The notes under the pieces were generated by a model. That model did not search any database. It was not told the DNA's origin and saw nothing but the letters and a program-made list of their open reading frames with translations. The translations under genes were made by a program, and so were the position numbers. From NCBI GenBank assembly GCA_043817715.1, contig JBDRGO010000071.1:1-33687 (forward strand): a DNA stretch of 33,687 nucleotides, in the 5' to 3' direction. The DNA is from JAFGBZ01 sp043817715 (lineage in GTDB: Archaea; Iainarchaeota; Iainarchaeia; Iainarchaeales; JAFGBZ01). Position 1 is the stretch's first letter, and every line of letters starts with the position of its first letter. Shown one piece after another: positions 14,207 to 22,870 of the stretch.

Positions 14207-17043
14207 ATCAAAAAATAATTATTTTGTTTTTTTTACTTTTAATTTCATTCAGTGTATTTGCTTTTGAACCCTGTGTTAAAACAGAAAACGGGCAAACATA
14301 TACTGTAGGAAGAGCAGGAATGAGGGATGCTTATGATCATACTGAATTCTGCTTTGAAGACGTGATTTATGCGTTTCCTTTTGACTGGGTTGAAGAAGAT
14401 GAATTAGAGCCATTGGCTTTCTGCGAGGAAAGATGCGAAGCAGAAAATCTTGAAGAACAATTAACTGTTTTAGACCAGTATTATGCCAATGCAATGAATT
14501 CAGATAAAAGCGGTGACTGCGATATTGGAGAAATAAACACTAAATATTATTCTTTAGGGAATGGATGTGCTGATGCCCTTTTTGTTTTTTATACTGAACC
14601 AGGTAAATGCATGAAATTTTTAGGAGACAAATGTCATATCAAAGAAGGAAGCAACATGGATTTTGATTATTATGGATCAAATTATGTTACTGATGATTAT
14701 GGACGAGATATTGCTTATCATACTTGGGATGAACAAATAATTGATATTACAACACAAGCAACACAAGCAAGGATGGATTGTGATAATGACAGAGAATGTG
14801 AAGAAGAAATTGAAAGAAATTTTTGGAATTATTATTGGGGAATTACCCCGGGTTTTTTACAGCAGGCTTATCCAAGAAAAAGAGCTTTTATTGAGGAATC
14901 AAAAACGCATTGTGTTACAGCATGCATGAGTAAATTAATTAAAAGTGACATGGCTATTGTTTCAAGCAAAACACAAGTAATTGCTGATGGAGAGGATTTC
15001 ATTGAATTTGAAGTACAAGTAAGCAGAGAAGGCGAACCAGTCAACGGAGAAGCAATAACTGTTTTTGTTGGAGCAAATGACACTGAATTAAATGAATTCA
15101 TTGGTGAAACACAGCCAACAGAAGGAGTTTTATCAAACGGAGTGTTTAGTTCAAGATTTAAACCAAATGATTTAAGGCAGGTTTCAAGTGAAAAAATCAC
15201 TGGTGAACCAATTACTGCAAGCATTTATGCATGGAATGAAGCAACAAATGAAAGCACCAGTACTGAAATTCAAATTCTTCCTCCAGCAGAAACAAAAATA
15301 ATTTTTATGGAACCAATCCAAGCCTTTAAGGGAAATCCATTGGTTGCAGGAAAACAAATGGTTGTAATGATTGGAATTAAAGCAATTGACCCTGCATTTT
15401 ATCAGAACCCTAATGCAGATATTTTTTTAGATTTTGAAATTATTGGAGATGAATTTGATCCAAGAAAAGAATTCAAAAGAATTGATGTAAAAAAATATGT
15501 TGGAGAATCAGGAAGCGGGTTAACAACACTTGAAGCAGAAAAAGCAACAGGAGATGACACAGATAATTATTTATATTTCTTTGAATACTTCAAGGTTCAT
15601 GAAGGCGGAGCAATTGATTACGATCCAAATGAAAACAAGAAATGGGTTTTTTATAGTTTTTATGTTGATGGAAAAAACACTAAATTAAACGGAGCATATA
15701 CCTTAAAGACAAGACTTTATTTAGAGAAAAAAAATCCTGCAGCAGGAGAAGAAACAATAATTGAAGTGGATTCAAAAGAAAAAAGTTATCCTGTTTTTGC
15801 TTCTCCGCAGTTCACTATTGCATTAATGCCTGTTGGATTAGGTTATTGGAATGATGATTTTTGTGAATATTGTGTAAGTGAAAAAGGAATTTCAGAACTT
15901 GAACAAGATTCAATACCTTACAGTAAAAGATTTAATAAAAATGAAATAACACAATATAAATTCACTTGCAAAAAAGAAGATTTTTTCAAGAATTCATTTA
16001 ATGGATTAGTGGATTTGCAAAAAATTAATGCTGTTTTAACAAAAGATAATTCAAAGAAAAGAAAATTCTGCAAACAAGAATTTGAAAAGCTTTTCACTCA
16101 AAAGGAATTACAGCAGCTTGCAGGGCAACCACCAATCGCAGTAAGTGGCGGAGGAACATGGAAAGAGCAATATGAAAGCATGGCAATTGATAGTGTAAAA
16201 TATTTTACTGCAGTAATGCCTGTAGCTGAAGAAGAATTAGGTTTTATGATTTATAGAAGCCCTTATCAAAATGTTAATCCTAAAACAGTTTGGCCAACAA
16301 GTCTCTTAATACAAATGTATGGAAATGGTCTTTCATATGGAACTGTTTGGTATGATTTTTCAAAAACAAGAAGAACTTTAATGCATTCAGCAAATGAATT
16401 AGTTCAAGGAATAGTTGATAATTTCAGCGATGCATATGTTAAATTATTCAGTCCAGAAAAAGTGCATCCAAAAACTCATCATGTTAAAAGACTGGCTTTA
16501 TTTTCTCCAAGCAATCCAAAGACAAGTAATTTTTATCTTCCGCAGGAAGGAGTAATGAATGCATTAGTTAATCCAGGAGCAGTAATAGTAAATGTTCCAG
16601 TTGCAGGAGAAGCAGTAATGACTCATGAAATACTGCATACTTACTGCGCAATAGATGAATATTATACACAAGAATTCTTTGACAAAGCAATAGGGGCAAG
16701 ACCAATAAATAAAACTCTCGGGAATATTATAACCGGAAGACAGGATGTAAGTGTTTTCTTTGTTTGCCCTGAAGGAGAAGACAGAATTAATTCAAGAAGC
16801 AGTGATGGAAAAGAATCACAAATAACTTCAGGTTTCTGGGTTCAAAGAAAGGAATTTAGAGGAACTTCAAAGGATCCGAATTACTCAATTATGGGAGATC
16901 ATTTAGATGATGAAAGATGGATTACTCAAGAACTTTATTATGGCGTAGGAAATAAAATTGGAACTTTTCCAGATGAATTTGATTCAACAACAATGATTGG
17001 AGACATGCCTGGATTCATTAATTTCCCTGATGACGGAGCATGA
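14203..17043 (+). CDS. Large secreted protein with metzincin-like protease domain
   Basis: A 946-residue exported protein with signal peptide MNQKIIILFFLLLISFSVFA. A Cys-rich N-terminal region follows, then an invasin/Ig-like domain (about 250-350: IADGEDFIEFEVQVSREGEPVNG), further beta domains, and a C-terminal domain carrying HEILHTYCAIDEYY at 808-821. That fits the metzincin zinc site HExxHxxGxxH/D with His808, Glu809, His812 and Asp818 as third ligand (Cys at the usual Gly). NYSIMGD with Met897 lies downstream where a Met-turn would be. HExxH followed by DEYY also recalls peptidase M64. The overlap with the preceding membrane protein suggests they work together. Protease activity is inferred from the motif; the substrate is unknown. 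Confidence 0.82.
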   Translation: MNQKIIILFFLLLISFSVFAFEPCVKTENGQTYTVGRAGMRDAYDHTEFCFEDVIYAFPFDWVEEDELEPLAFCEERCEAENLEEQLTVLDQYYANAMNSDKSGDCDIGEINTKYYSLGNGCADALFVFYTEPGKCMKFLGDKCHIKEGSNMDFDYYGSNYVTDDYGRDIAYHTWDEQIIDITTQATQARMDCDNDRECEEEIERNFWNYYWGITPGFLQQAYPRKRAFIEESKTHCVTACMSKLIKSDMAIVSSKTQVIADGEDFIEFEVQVSREGEPVNGEAITVFVGANDTELNEFIGETQPTEGVLSNGVFSSRFKPNDLRQVSSEKITGEPITASIYAWNEATNESTSTEIQILPPAETKIIFMEPIQAFKGNPLVAGKQMVVMIGIKAIDPAFYQNPNADIFLDFEIIGDEFDPRKEFKRIDVKKYVGESGSGLTTLEAEKATGDDTDNYLYFFEYFKVHEGGAIDYDPNENKKWVFYSFYVDGKNTKLNGAYTLKTRLYLEKKNPAAGEETIIEVDSKEKSYPVFASPQFTIALMPVGLGYWNDDFCEYCVSEKGISELEQDSIPYSKRFNKNEITQYKFTCKKEDFFKNSFNGLVDLQKINAVLTKDNSKKRKFCKQEFEKLFTQKELQQLAGQPPIAVSGGGTWKEQYESMAIDSVKYFTAVMPVAEEELGFMIYRSPYQNVNPKTVWPTSLLIQMYGNGLSYGTVWYDFSKTRRTLMHSANELVQGIVDNFSDAYVKLFSPEKVHPKTHHVKRLALFSPSNPKTSNFYLPQEGVMNALVNPGAVIVNVPVAGEAVMTHEILHTYCAIDEYYTQEFFDKAIGARPINKTLGNIITGRQDVSVFFVCPEGEDRINSRSSDGKESQITSGFWVQRKEFRGTSKDPNYSIMGDHLDDERWITQELYYGVGNKIGTFPDEFDSTTMIGDMPGFINFPDDGA

Positions 17044-17113
17044 AAACCCATCATGGTATTATTTGATTATAAAATGATATTGCTTTTTAAATATTTTGAA
17101 TTATTATTTTTTT

Positions 17114-17374
17114 ATGTTAGTTCGATGGAGTTTGCATGCTAAGCATAGGTTTGCTGAAAGAGCTGCAAAATTAGGAATACCTTATGGTGAAATTGAATTA
17201 GAAATAAGGAAGCAAAAAGTGAAAATTAAGGAAGGGAAAAACAAATTTAAAACTATTTTCAAAATTGAGGACGGGTTATTAACTGCAGTTAAGATAGAAA
17301 AAAAAGATTTTATTCATGTTTTGACTTTATGGGAAGCAAATGAATTGGAGGCGAATTTATGGAAAAAGAAATAA
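17114..17374 (+). CDS. DUF4258-like (RelE-fold) toxin, copy 1
   Basis: An 86-residue basic protein. ATG at 17114 is preferred over TTG at 17096 because its start (MLVRWSLHAKHRFAER) aligns with copy 2 at 31805-32089. Shared positions include W5, HA..RF.ER, IRKQ.V.I..G, F.TI and TLWE.N..E.NLW at the end. The H-A-x-x-R-F-x-E-R opening is typical of DUF4258 proteins, thought to be RelE/BrnT-like ribonuclease toxins. No ribosome site is visible; a TTTTTAAATATTTT box at about 17084-17097 suggests a leaderless mRNA. The last 16 nt overlap the antitoxin gene. The toxin role is inferred from family and pairing. Confidence 0.8.
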   Translation: MLVRWSLHAKHRFAERAAKLGIPYGEIELEIRKQKVKIKEGKNKFKTIFKIEDGLLTAVKIEKKDFIHVLTLWEANELEANLWKKK

Positions 17375-17691
17375 AATGCCATTTATGTAATGGAAAAGCC
17401 ATTTTAAAATTTGAGGAATTGAAACTAGATGAGGGAAAAATCATAATTAAAGATTCTCCTTTTTACGAATGTATCAAATGCAAAGAAAAATTCAGCACAA
17501 GTGAGCAAATGCAAGAATTAAGCAATCAAATTAATTCAAAATTTGTTTTTAAAAGACCTATAATTAATGCAGGTCGAAGTTTAGCAATTACTTTGCCTTC
17601 AGACTTAGTTAATTATTATGATTTAAAGAAAGGAGAAAAAATAAAATTAATCCCTGAAAATAGAAAAGAAATAAGAATTGCAGTTGAATGA
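17359..17691 (+). CDS. Zinc-ribbon + AbrB-type antitoxin, copy 1
   Basis: A 110-residue two-part protein. Residues 7-41 carry C7xxC10…C38xxC41, a zinc ribbon like the N-terminal toxin-binding part of MqsA/YgiT. Residues about 67-110 (FKRPIINAGRSLAITLPSDLVNYYDLKKGEKIKLIPENRKEIRIAVE) are a SpoVT/AbrB DNA-binding strand-swapped barrel. MqsA instead ends in a helix-turn-helix, so the DNA-binding half has been exchanged. GGAGG at 17347-17351 lies inside the toxin gene just before the ATG. It probably neutralises the toxin and represses the operon. The nearest relative in this window is 31482-31826. Confidence 0.82.
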   Translation: MEKEIKCHLCNGKAILKFEELKLDEGKIIIKDSPFYECIKCKEKFSTSEQMQELSNQINSKFVFKRPIINAGRSLAITLPSDLVNYYDLKKGEKIKLIPENRKEIRIAVE

Positions 17692-17738
17692 ATTTCGATT
17701 CAAAACCCTTAAATATCACTTTTTTCCTTTAATTCAAC

Positions 17739-18812
17739 ATGAATTCAAAAATAATTTTACTGGTTTTAATTACATTTAATTTAATTTTAAGCGGGTGTTT
17801 TTTGTCTCCTCCTGGTCCTGAACCAACTGAGTTACCTGAAGATTTTAAAGTAAGCTATGATTCAGGTGCAATGCATTTGGAATGGGGAAGCAGTGAATTC
17901 CATGCAGATGCAAGCGGGGAAGCCTATTTTTTGGATAAAATAGGAATGGACCTGGTTTTAAGATATGAATTTGAAGTAACAAAAGAAGAATTGCTGAAAA
18001 TTTATAAAGTTGCAGTAGCAAATAATTTCTTTTTATTAATGGACCAAAGCGACCCTTCGATTATGGATGGCGGATGGGACAGAATAAGCATTACTGCGGA
18101 TGGGCAAAGCAAAACAGTTAATATGCATAATGCATCTAATGACCAGTTCTCTGCAGTTGAAACAGCAATATATGAATTAATTTCATCAAAAGCACCACAA
18201 GCTTATGCATATAATACATTTGAAAACGCATGCCCTAAAAAAGAAATTGAATGCAGAGAACTGCAGGAACAAGGAAATGAATGTGAAGAAGATAACTGGG
18301 ATTGTTTGGAATTATTTTATGCATGTGATGAATGGGAAATGTATTGTGAAGAAAGAGGATTAACATGGATGAAAGAAACTGATTTGAATCAAGAAACTGA
18401 AATTACTGCCGAATACTGCGATGAATTAGAAAACAGGGAAGAATGCATTGATTATTGTGCTGAAAATGATTGTTCGGAAGAATTATGTGATGCATTAATG
18501 TTTGAGGCAAGTGAATGCACTGAATGCAGTGCGGGCTGCTGTTCTTATTGCACTGAACTGGATTCATGCGAAATAACTTCAGGATGTGAAGTCATATGGG
18601 TTCATCCTTCAGGCGAAAGCTGGCAGTTTGGAGGGTGTGCAAATACAAATTTATGCGAAACAGATGCTGAATTATGTGAGTATATTTCCTATGCATATCA
18701 GGGTTATGCTTATCATGCATCAATTGAAGAAAATGAATCCGATGCAAATACTTACATGGAAATAAGTGAAATGTATCAGGAATTATACAACGAAGAATGC
18801 GGTGAAGAATAA
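17739..18812 (+). CDS. Cys-rich lipoprotein, unknown function
   Basis: A 357-residue exported lipoprotein; the lipobox ILSGC makes Cys20 the modified residue. Residues 30-150 form a compact domain of strands and a helix (EELLKIYKVAVANNFFLL, then DRISITADGQSKTVNMHNAS). The following 200 residues are acidic and Cys-rich, with clusters such as CTECSAGCCSYC and CEITSGCEVIW, so a disulfide-bonded or metal-binding fold is likely. I do not recognise the family. The stop TAA shares its last base with the ATG of the next gene (TAATG), so the two are translationally coupled. Confidence 0.8.
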   Translation: MNSKIILLVLITFNLILSGCFLSPPGPEPTELPEDFKVSYDSGAMHLEWGSSEFHADASGEAYFLDKIGMDLVLRYEFEVTKEELLKIYKVAVANNFFLLMDQSDPSIMDGGWDRISITADGQSKTVNMHNASNDQFSAVETAIYELISSKAPQAYAYNTFENACPKKEIECRELQEQGNECEEDNWDCLELFYACDEWEMYCEERGLTWMKETDLNQETEITAEYCDELENREECIDYCAENDCSEELCDALMFEASECTECSAGCCSYCTELDSCEITSGCEVIWVHPSGESWQFGGCANTNLCETDAELCEYISYAYQGYAYHASIEENESDANTYMEISEMYQELYNEECGEE

Positions 18813-19207
18813 TGCAGGAAATAATTCAAATACTTGATTTACTTATATTATTAGTCGCATTGGGAATTGGAATTGTAATAATTTTAATAATAATTACGCT
18901 TCTTGGAGGAAAGAAAAAGGGAAAAAAAGAAGTAAAAACAGAGAAAGAAAGTGAAAAAAAAGAAGAAAAAGAAATTAAAAAAGAAACACCAAAAGAAGAA
19001 AAAACTGAAGAAAAAGAAACTCCAAAAATCGAAGTGAAAGAAAAAGTTCAGAAAATAAGAAAAGAAATTAAAGAAGAAGGAAAAGAACATGAAAGTTTAA
19101 GCAAACAAGAATTCAGTGATGCAATGAAGGTTTTAAGAAAAAGATTTGCTGAAGGAAAAATCTCAACCCAGGAATTCAAGGAAATGAAAAAAGAATTAGA
19201 AGGATAA
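18812..19207 (+). CDS. Single-pass membrane protein with SHOCT tail
   Basis: A 131-residue protein. A membrane helix is at about 5-30 (LDLLILLVALGIGIVIILIIITLLGG), followed by a 65-residue Lys/Glu-rich linker of very low complexity and a C-terminal SHOCT motif (SDAMKVLRKRFAEGKISTQEF). It looks like the membrane-and-tail half of the gene at 13019-14206 without the exported domain, and 48 nt of the SHOCT region are identical between the two. It starts on the last base of the preceding lipoprotein's stop, so the lipoprotein may supply the missing outer part as a separate chain. Function unknown. Confidence 0.83.
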   Translation: MQEIIQILDLLILLVALGIGIVIILIIITLLGGKKKGKKEVKTEKESEKKEEKEIKKETPKEEKTEEKETPKIEVKEKVQKIRKEIKEEGKEHESLSKQEFSDAMKVLRKRFAEGKISTQEFKEMKKELEG

Positions 19208-19233
19208 AATTACAAAACAAGTTAGTGAATTAA

Positions 19234-19926
19234 ATGCTTGAAAAAAATAAAAAGAAATTTTTAATTGCAATTGCAGTAATTTTGGTTTTAATTATTGGAG
19301 TTTTTGTTATTTATCAATTGCTTCCAATTGAACAAAAAATTAAAGGAAAATATGACGAAGAATTAAGAAACAGGCTGTTTTTAGGCCAGATTTACCACTG
19401 TGTTTCTGAACCAGAAATAATTAAGGTCCAACCAGATTATGTTACATTAAAAAAAGACCTTTTTTTCTTGGATACAAGATGCTATCTTCAAATGACTGGT
19501 TATTATGGGCCTCCGCCTGTTTTACCTAATTATTATGCATTTGAATCAAACGAATTAATTTTTTTTGAAGCATATAAATTAAATGAATATTTTAATGAAT
19601 TGTTTTCTCCATTAGAAACAAAAGAACAAGCCCAAGAATTTATTACTCTTGACAGAAAAACAAAACTTCTTACATATGAAGAACTTGAAGAAGAATTGCC
19701 TGAGTGGGCTAATGGATTACAAGATTGCAATTTTGTAACTGAAATGCCTAATGTAAACAAAACTGTTTCAAAAACAATAAATGAATTCATTTATGAAGGA
19801 TTTACTATTCAAAAAGTCGGAAGAACAGAAATTTACTATTCCAAATTTGAATTGACACCTTACGGAGAAATGATTGAAGTTGAAGATAAATTAATTGCTG
19901 ATTGCGGGGAAGGAATAATTTATTGA
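19234..19926 (+). CDS. Membrane-anchored protein with 'DCGEGI' C-terminal domain
   Basis: A 230-residue protein with an N-terminal membrane helix (about 8-30) and an extracytoplasmic remainder. The C-terminal ~70 residues (DCNFVTEMPNVN…EFIYEGFTIQKV…IADCGEGIIY) closely match the end of the lipoprotein at 23148-24200 (DCNYLTEVPDVN…GFIYEGFEMTIV…IADCGEGIM). Two conserved cysteines bracket the domain and could pair. The family is not one I recognise. It is convergent with the next gene, with two bases between the stops. Confidence 0.8.
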   Translation: MLEKNKKKFLIAIAVILVLIIGVFVIYQLLPIEQKIKGKYDEELRNRLFLGQIYHCVSEPEIIKVQPDYVTLKKDLFFLDTRCYLQMTGYYGPPPVLPNYYAFESNELIFFEAYKLNEYFNELFSPLETKEQAQEFITLDRKTKLLTYEELEEELPEWANGLQDCNFVTEMPNVNKTVSKTINEFIYEGFTIQKVGRTEIYYSKFELTPYGEMIEVEDKLIADCGEGIIY

Positions 19927-19928
19927 AA

Positions 19929-20477
19929 TTAATTTGCTTCCGGCACAGTTTCAAATGCCATCCTTGTAACAGCATCTTTCATTACATTAAACATTACATC
20001 CATTGGAACTGAACAGTCATTTTGGTTTTCAGGAGGCAAACCTAATTCAGAAACTGGAACCTCACATTCAATTTCTGCTGAAGAATATAAGTTCTCAAGA
20101 GCCGAAGGGGAATTAACAGGGATTTCTTCAAATTTAATCCTGACAATACATGTCCCTGAACCGCAATCTTTGATTGTCTGGCTTATCAGGCCGGCAAATT
20201 CACCGCTTTCTCTTCCAAAAAAATAAATTGCATGTTCTCCTTTTGCCCCTGCTTCCTTAAAGCATTGAATATCTGCTCCACAATTAATTAATCCAAAAGG
20301 AATAGGATATCTTTTTCCATTGAATTCATAGTATTCTGGCGGTCCAAAAACAAATGATATGGCTGCTGAGTCCTCACCAGAAATCGTTGCAATCACTGCA
20401 GTAGTTCCAAACAAACCAACTAAAGTAACACTTAAAACAGCAAGTGTTTTGAAAAGCAAACCTATTTCTAAAACCAT
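19929..20477 (-). CDS. Exported or membrane-anchored protein, unknown function
   Basis: A 182-residue protein from the ATG at 20477. Residues 5-33 form a hydrophobic anchor (LLFKTLAVLSVTLVGLFGTTAVIA). The rest contains three Cys pairs (GLINCGADIQCF, KDCGSGTCIV, EIECEVP…NDCSVP) in a beta-rich pattern, consistent with a disulfide-bonded extracellular domain. I recognise no family. It is divergent from the DUF2330 gene across a 112-base region holding a 10-bp inverted repeat. Confidence 0.75.
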   Translation of the reverse strand: MVLEIGLLFKTLAVLSVTLVGLFGTTAVIATISGEDSAAISFVFGPPEYYEFNGKRYPIPFGLINCGADIQCFKEAGAKGEHAIYFFGRESGEFAGLISQTIKDCGSGTCIVRIKFEEIPVNSPSALENLYSSAEIECEVPVSELGLPPENQNDCSVPMDVMFNVMKDAVTRMAFETVPEAN

Positions 20478-20547
20478 AAAAAACCAAAAAAAACAAGGAA
20501 TTACTTAAATAAAAACTTTTTCTTAAGAACAAAACAATTAAATAGAA

Positions 20548-20581
20548 AAAATTGGTTAATTATGCATTATAAACCAATTTT
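20548..20581. promoter_or_regulatory. 10-bp perfect inverted repeat, candidate operator
   Basis: AAAATTGGTT at 20548-20557 and its exact complement AACCAATTTT at 20572-20581, spaced by 14 bases (24 bp start to start). It lies between a TATA-like AATTAAATAG (about 20536-20545) and the DUF2330 start at 20590, where a bound dimer would block transcription. An RNA hairpin is the alternative reading. Confidence 0.5.
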
Positions 20582-20589
20582 GTGATTAA

Positions 20590-21825
20590 ATGAAAAAAAT
20601 TTTGTTATTGATTATTTTAATTTCCATTCTTTCAATCAATGTTTTTGCTGATGGAGGTTATTTTCCTCCTGCGCCTCAGCTTCTTTCCATTCCAGAACAA
20701 AAAGCAGTTATTGCATGGGATGGCTCAAAAGAAATCCTTACTTTGTCTTCAAAAGTTTCAATGAATGAAATAACTGATGTTGCATGGATTGTGCCGGTAA
20801 AATCAAGCGCTCAGCCAAATGTTGAAGAAGGGGATATTCAAATATTTTATGATTTACAGGAATTATTTAATCCTCCAAAAATGAAGGCACCTTCTTTTGC
20901 ATTAGGCGGAATGGGTGATGAAGCAGGGATTCAAGGGCTTGAAATTCTTGAAATAAAACAAGTTGATATTTATAATATAATTATTTTAAAAGCAACTAAT
21001 GCAAACACTTTAGTTGAATGGTTAAATACTCAGAATTATTTTGTGCCTGAAACAGCAATTCCTTTACTGCAGGAATATGCTTCACAGGAAAATGTTTACT
21101 TCATTGCAAATAAAGTTAATTTAAGCAATAAATATAATTTAGATCCAACTGAACAAGATAAAGAATGCGCTAGAGTAATGAATCAAGAAATTGAAAATTA
21201 TGATAATTATTATGAAGAAATTTATAGTGATTATAAATACAGTCAAGCAAATACAATTGAAGAAAGAATGTATTATTTATGGGAACAAGCAGAAGTTAAA
21301 AATGAAGAAGAATGTATTGAAGCGGATTTTTTTGCAGTGCAAGCATTAGTTGAATTAAATCAAGGAGTTGCAACTCCATTAAAAATAACTTTTTTTCCGG
21401 AAGAACCAATGTATCCATTAAAAATTTCTTCTTTAAATGAAGGAAGCACTGAAATAGAAGTATTTGTTTTTTCAAATACTCCAATGAAAGACAAAAATGA
21501 AATAATGAATGAATTCAAAATGACTGAAAATACAATTAATTTTGCAACACATTATGGGTTAAATCAAAAATATGTAACTTATTTGAAATACAATGGAGCA
21601 TTAAATGCATTGAATAAGGACGCAGTGTTTGAAGAAACTACATATAATTCTGAATTAGATCCGCATGTTTATGATTTTGAAGATACAGAAGACGGCTACC
21701 TGATTTTAATTCTGCTTGAAATTTTTGTTTTCTTTATAATATTCATTATGGTTCCATTAATTGTTATTGCTGCAATAATTTACTTTGTTGTAAAATATTT
21801 GAAAAAGAAAAAAGGGAAAAAATAA
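20590..21825 (+). CDS. DUF2330 surface protein
   Basis: A 411-residue protein with a signal peptide ending at VFA, directly followed by DGGYFPPAPQ, the typical start of DUF2330. The family signatures QKAVIAWDGSKEILTLSSKVS and DVAWIVPVKSSAQP follow. The remainder is an extracytoplasmic domain, then a C-terminal membrane helix (ILLEIFVFFIIFIMVPLIVIAAIIYFVV) and a Lys-rich tail. Function is unknown for the family, which occurs mostly in bacteria and some archaea. It is spaced by one base from the next gene, so they form an operon. Confidence 0.9.
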   Translation: MKKILLLIILISILSINVFADGGYFPPAPQLLSIPEQKAVIAWDGSKEILTLSSKVSMNEITDVAWIVPVKSSAQPNVEEGDIQIFYDLQELFNPPKMKAPSFALGGMGDEAGIQGLEILEIKQVDIYNIIILKATNANTLVEWLNTQNYFVPETAIPLLQEYASQENVYFIANKVNLSNKYNLDPTEQDKECARVMNQEIENYDNYYEEIYSDYKYSQANTIEERMYYLWEQAEVKNEEECIEADFFAVQALVELNQGVATPLKITFFPEEPMYPLKISSLNEGSTEIEVFVFSNTPMKDKNEIMNEFKMTENTINFATHYGLNQKYVTYLKYNGALNALNKDAVFEETTYNSELDPHVYDFEDTEDGYLILILLEIFVFFIIFIMVPLIVIAAIIYFVVKYLKKKKGKK

Positions 21826-21826
21826 A

Positions 21827-22870
21827 ATGGGTAAAATACTTAAAATTACAGGATTAATAGTAATTCTTATTTTTTTATTTTCAGCTTTATTTGTTTTAGG
21901 GTTTGTAAAAGATTTTTTAATTAGTGTAGAATGTGAAACAGGAGATTGTACTACTGGAACACCTAATGGAAATGAAACAGGAAATGGTTTAGGTGATTTA
22001 CTTGGAGGAATTGCAGGAGTTGTTTCAGGAGGCGGAACCACTGTGTTAGAAGCACAAACAATTGGAAAATATAATGTAACTATTCTAAATACAGATATTG
22101 CATGGATTGATAGTGATACAATTGCTTTTGAATCAGCTGGACAGGTATGGGCATATGATTTTGGTGGAACTCCAAAAATTTTAACTGAAACAACAAATGA
22201 ATTTCGTGGTTGGGGACCAATGTATGCAGGAGGAAGCAATCCAATAATGGATCCATTAACCGGAAGAATTACTTATATTGGTTATAAAGACGGAGGCGGA
22301 TGGTATAACGCTAATAAAATTCCTTACCGATATTATCTTGAAAGTGTTTCATTAAGTGGAACAGATTACAAGCATTTTACATCAATTGAAATTCCTGGAG
22401 AATCAAATTATGAAATGAGTGATTACAGAATTAGTCCTAATGGAACAATGCTTTTGATTAGTAATGGTTATTTGATTAATGATTTTGAAAAAGGAACTAA
22501 TTATGATGCAGAAAAACTGGAAAACTTGGGTTTTTTTGGGGAATTTACTTATGACAGTTCAGGAATAATTTACAAAAACAACAATGGATTTTATTTATAT
22601 GAAATCGGAACAAAAGAATCAGAAAAAATACTGGAAACCAAGTGCTACCGATGGAGTTATTGTGCAAAAGAAAATTTATTAGGTTGTGTAAAAGAGTCAG
22701 AAGGATTCAGCAAACCAATTTATGTTTATGATTTGAATTCAGGAAATGGAAGACAAATTGGAACAGATAATGCAACATCCCAAATTAGCTGGAGTCCTAA
22801 TTGCGATAAATTTGTTTACCGAACTTATGATCATTCCAAAGTGGAATTAAAAATGATGAAAGTGAATTAA
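21827..22870 (+). CDS. Membrane-anchored TolB-like beta-propeller protein
   Basis: A 347-residue protein. The N-terminal anchor helix is at about 8-29, followed by a Gly/Thr/Asn-rich linker (about 38-66) and a WD40/TolB-type propeller. Blades are recognisable from repeated units such as AWIDSDTIAFESAGQVWAYD, YRISPNGTMLLISNG, FTYDSSGIIYKNNNGFYLYE and ISWSPNCDKFVYRTYD. Such propellers act as protein-binding scaffolds outside the membrane. It is in an operon with the DUF2330 gene before it and touches the next lipoprotein gene with no gap. Confidence 0.85.
   Translation: MGKILKITGLIVILIFLFSALFVLGFVKDFLISVECETGDCTTGTPNGNETGNGLGDLLGGIAGVVSGGGTTVLEAQTIGKYNVTILNTDIAWIDSDTIAFESAGQVWAYDFGGTPKILTETTNEFRGWGPMYAGGSNPIMDPLTGRITYIGYKDGGGWYNANKIPYRYYLESVSLSGTDYKHFTSIEIPGESNYEMSDYRISPNGTMLLISNGYLINDFEKGTNYDAEKLENLGFFGEFTYDSSGIIYKNNNGFYLYEIGTKESEKILETKCYRWSYCAKENLLGCVKESEGFSKPIYVYDLNSGNGRQIGTDNATSQISWSPNCDKFVYRTYDHSKVELKMMKVN

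Noticed and set aside
18884..19090. 68-codon minus-strand frame rich in Phe
   Set aside because: Antisense of the Lys/Glu-rich linker (AAA/GAA codons read backwards give TTT/TTC).
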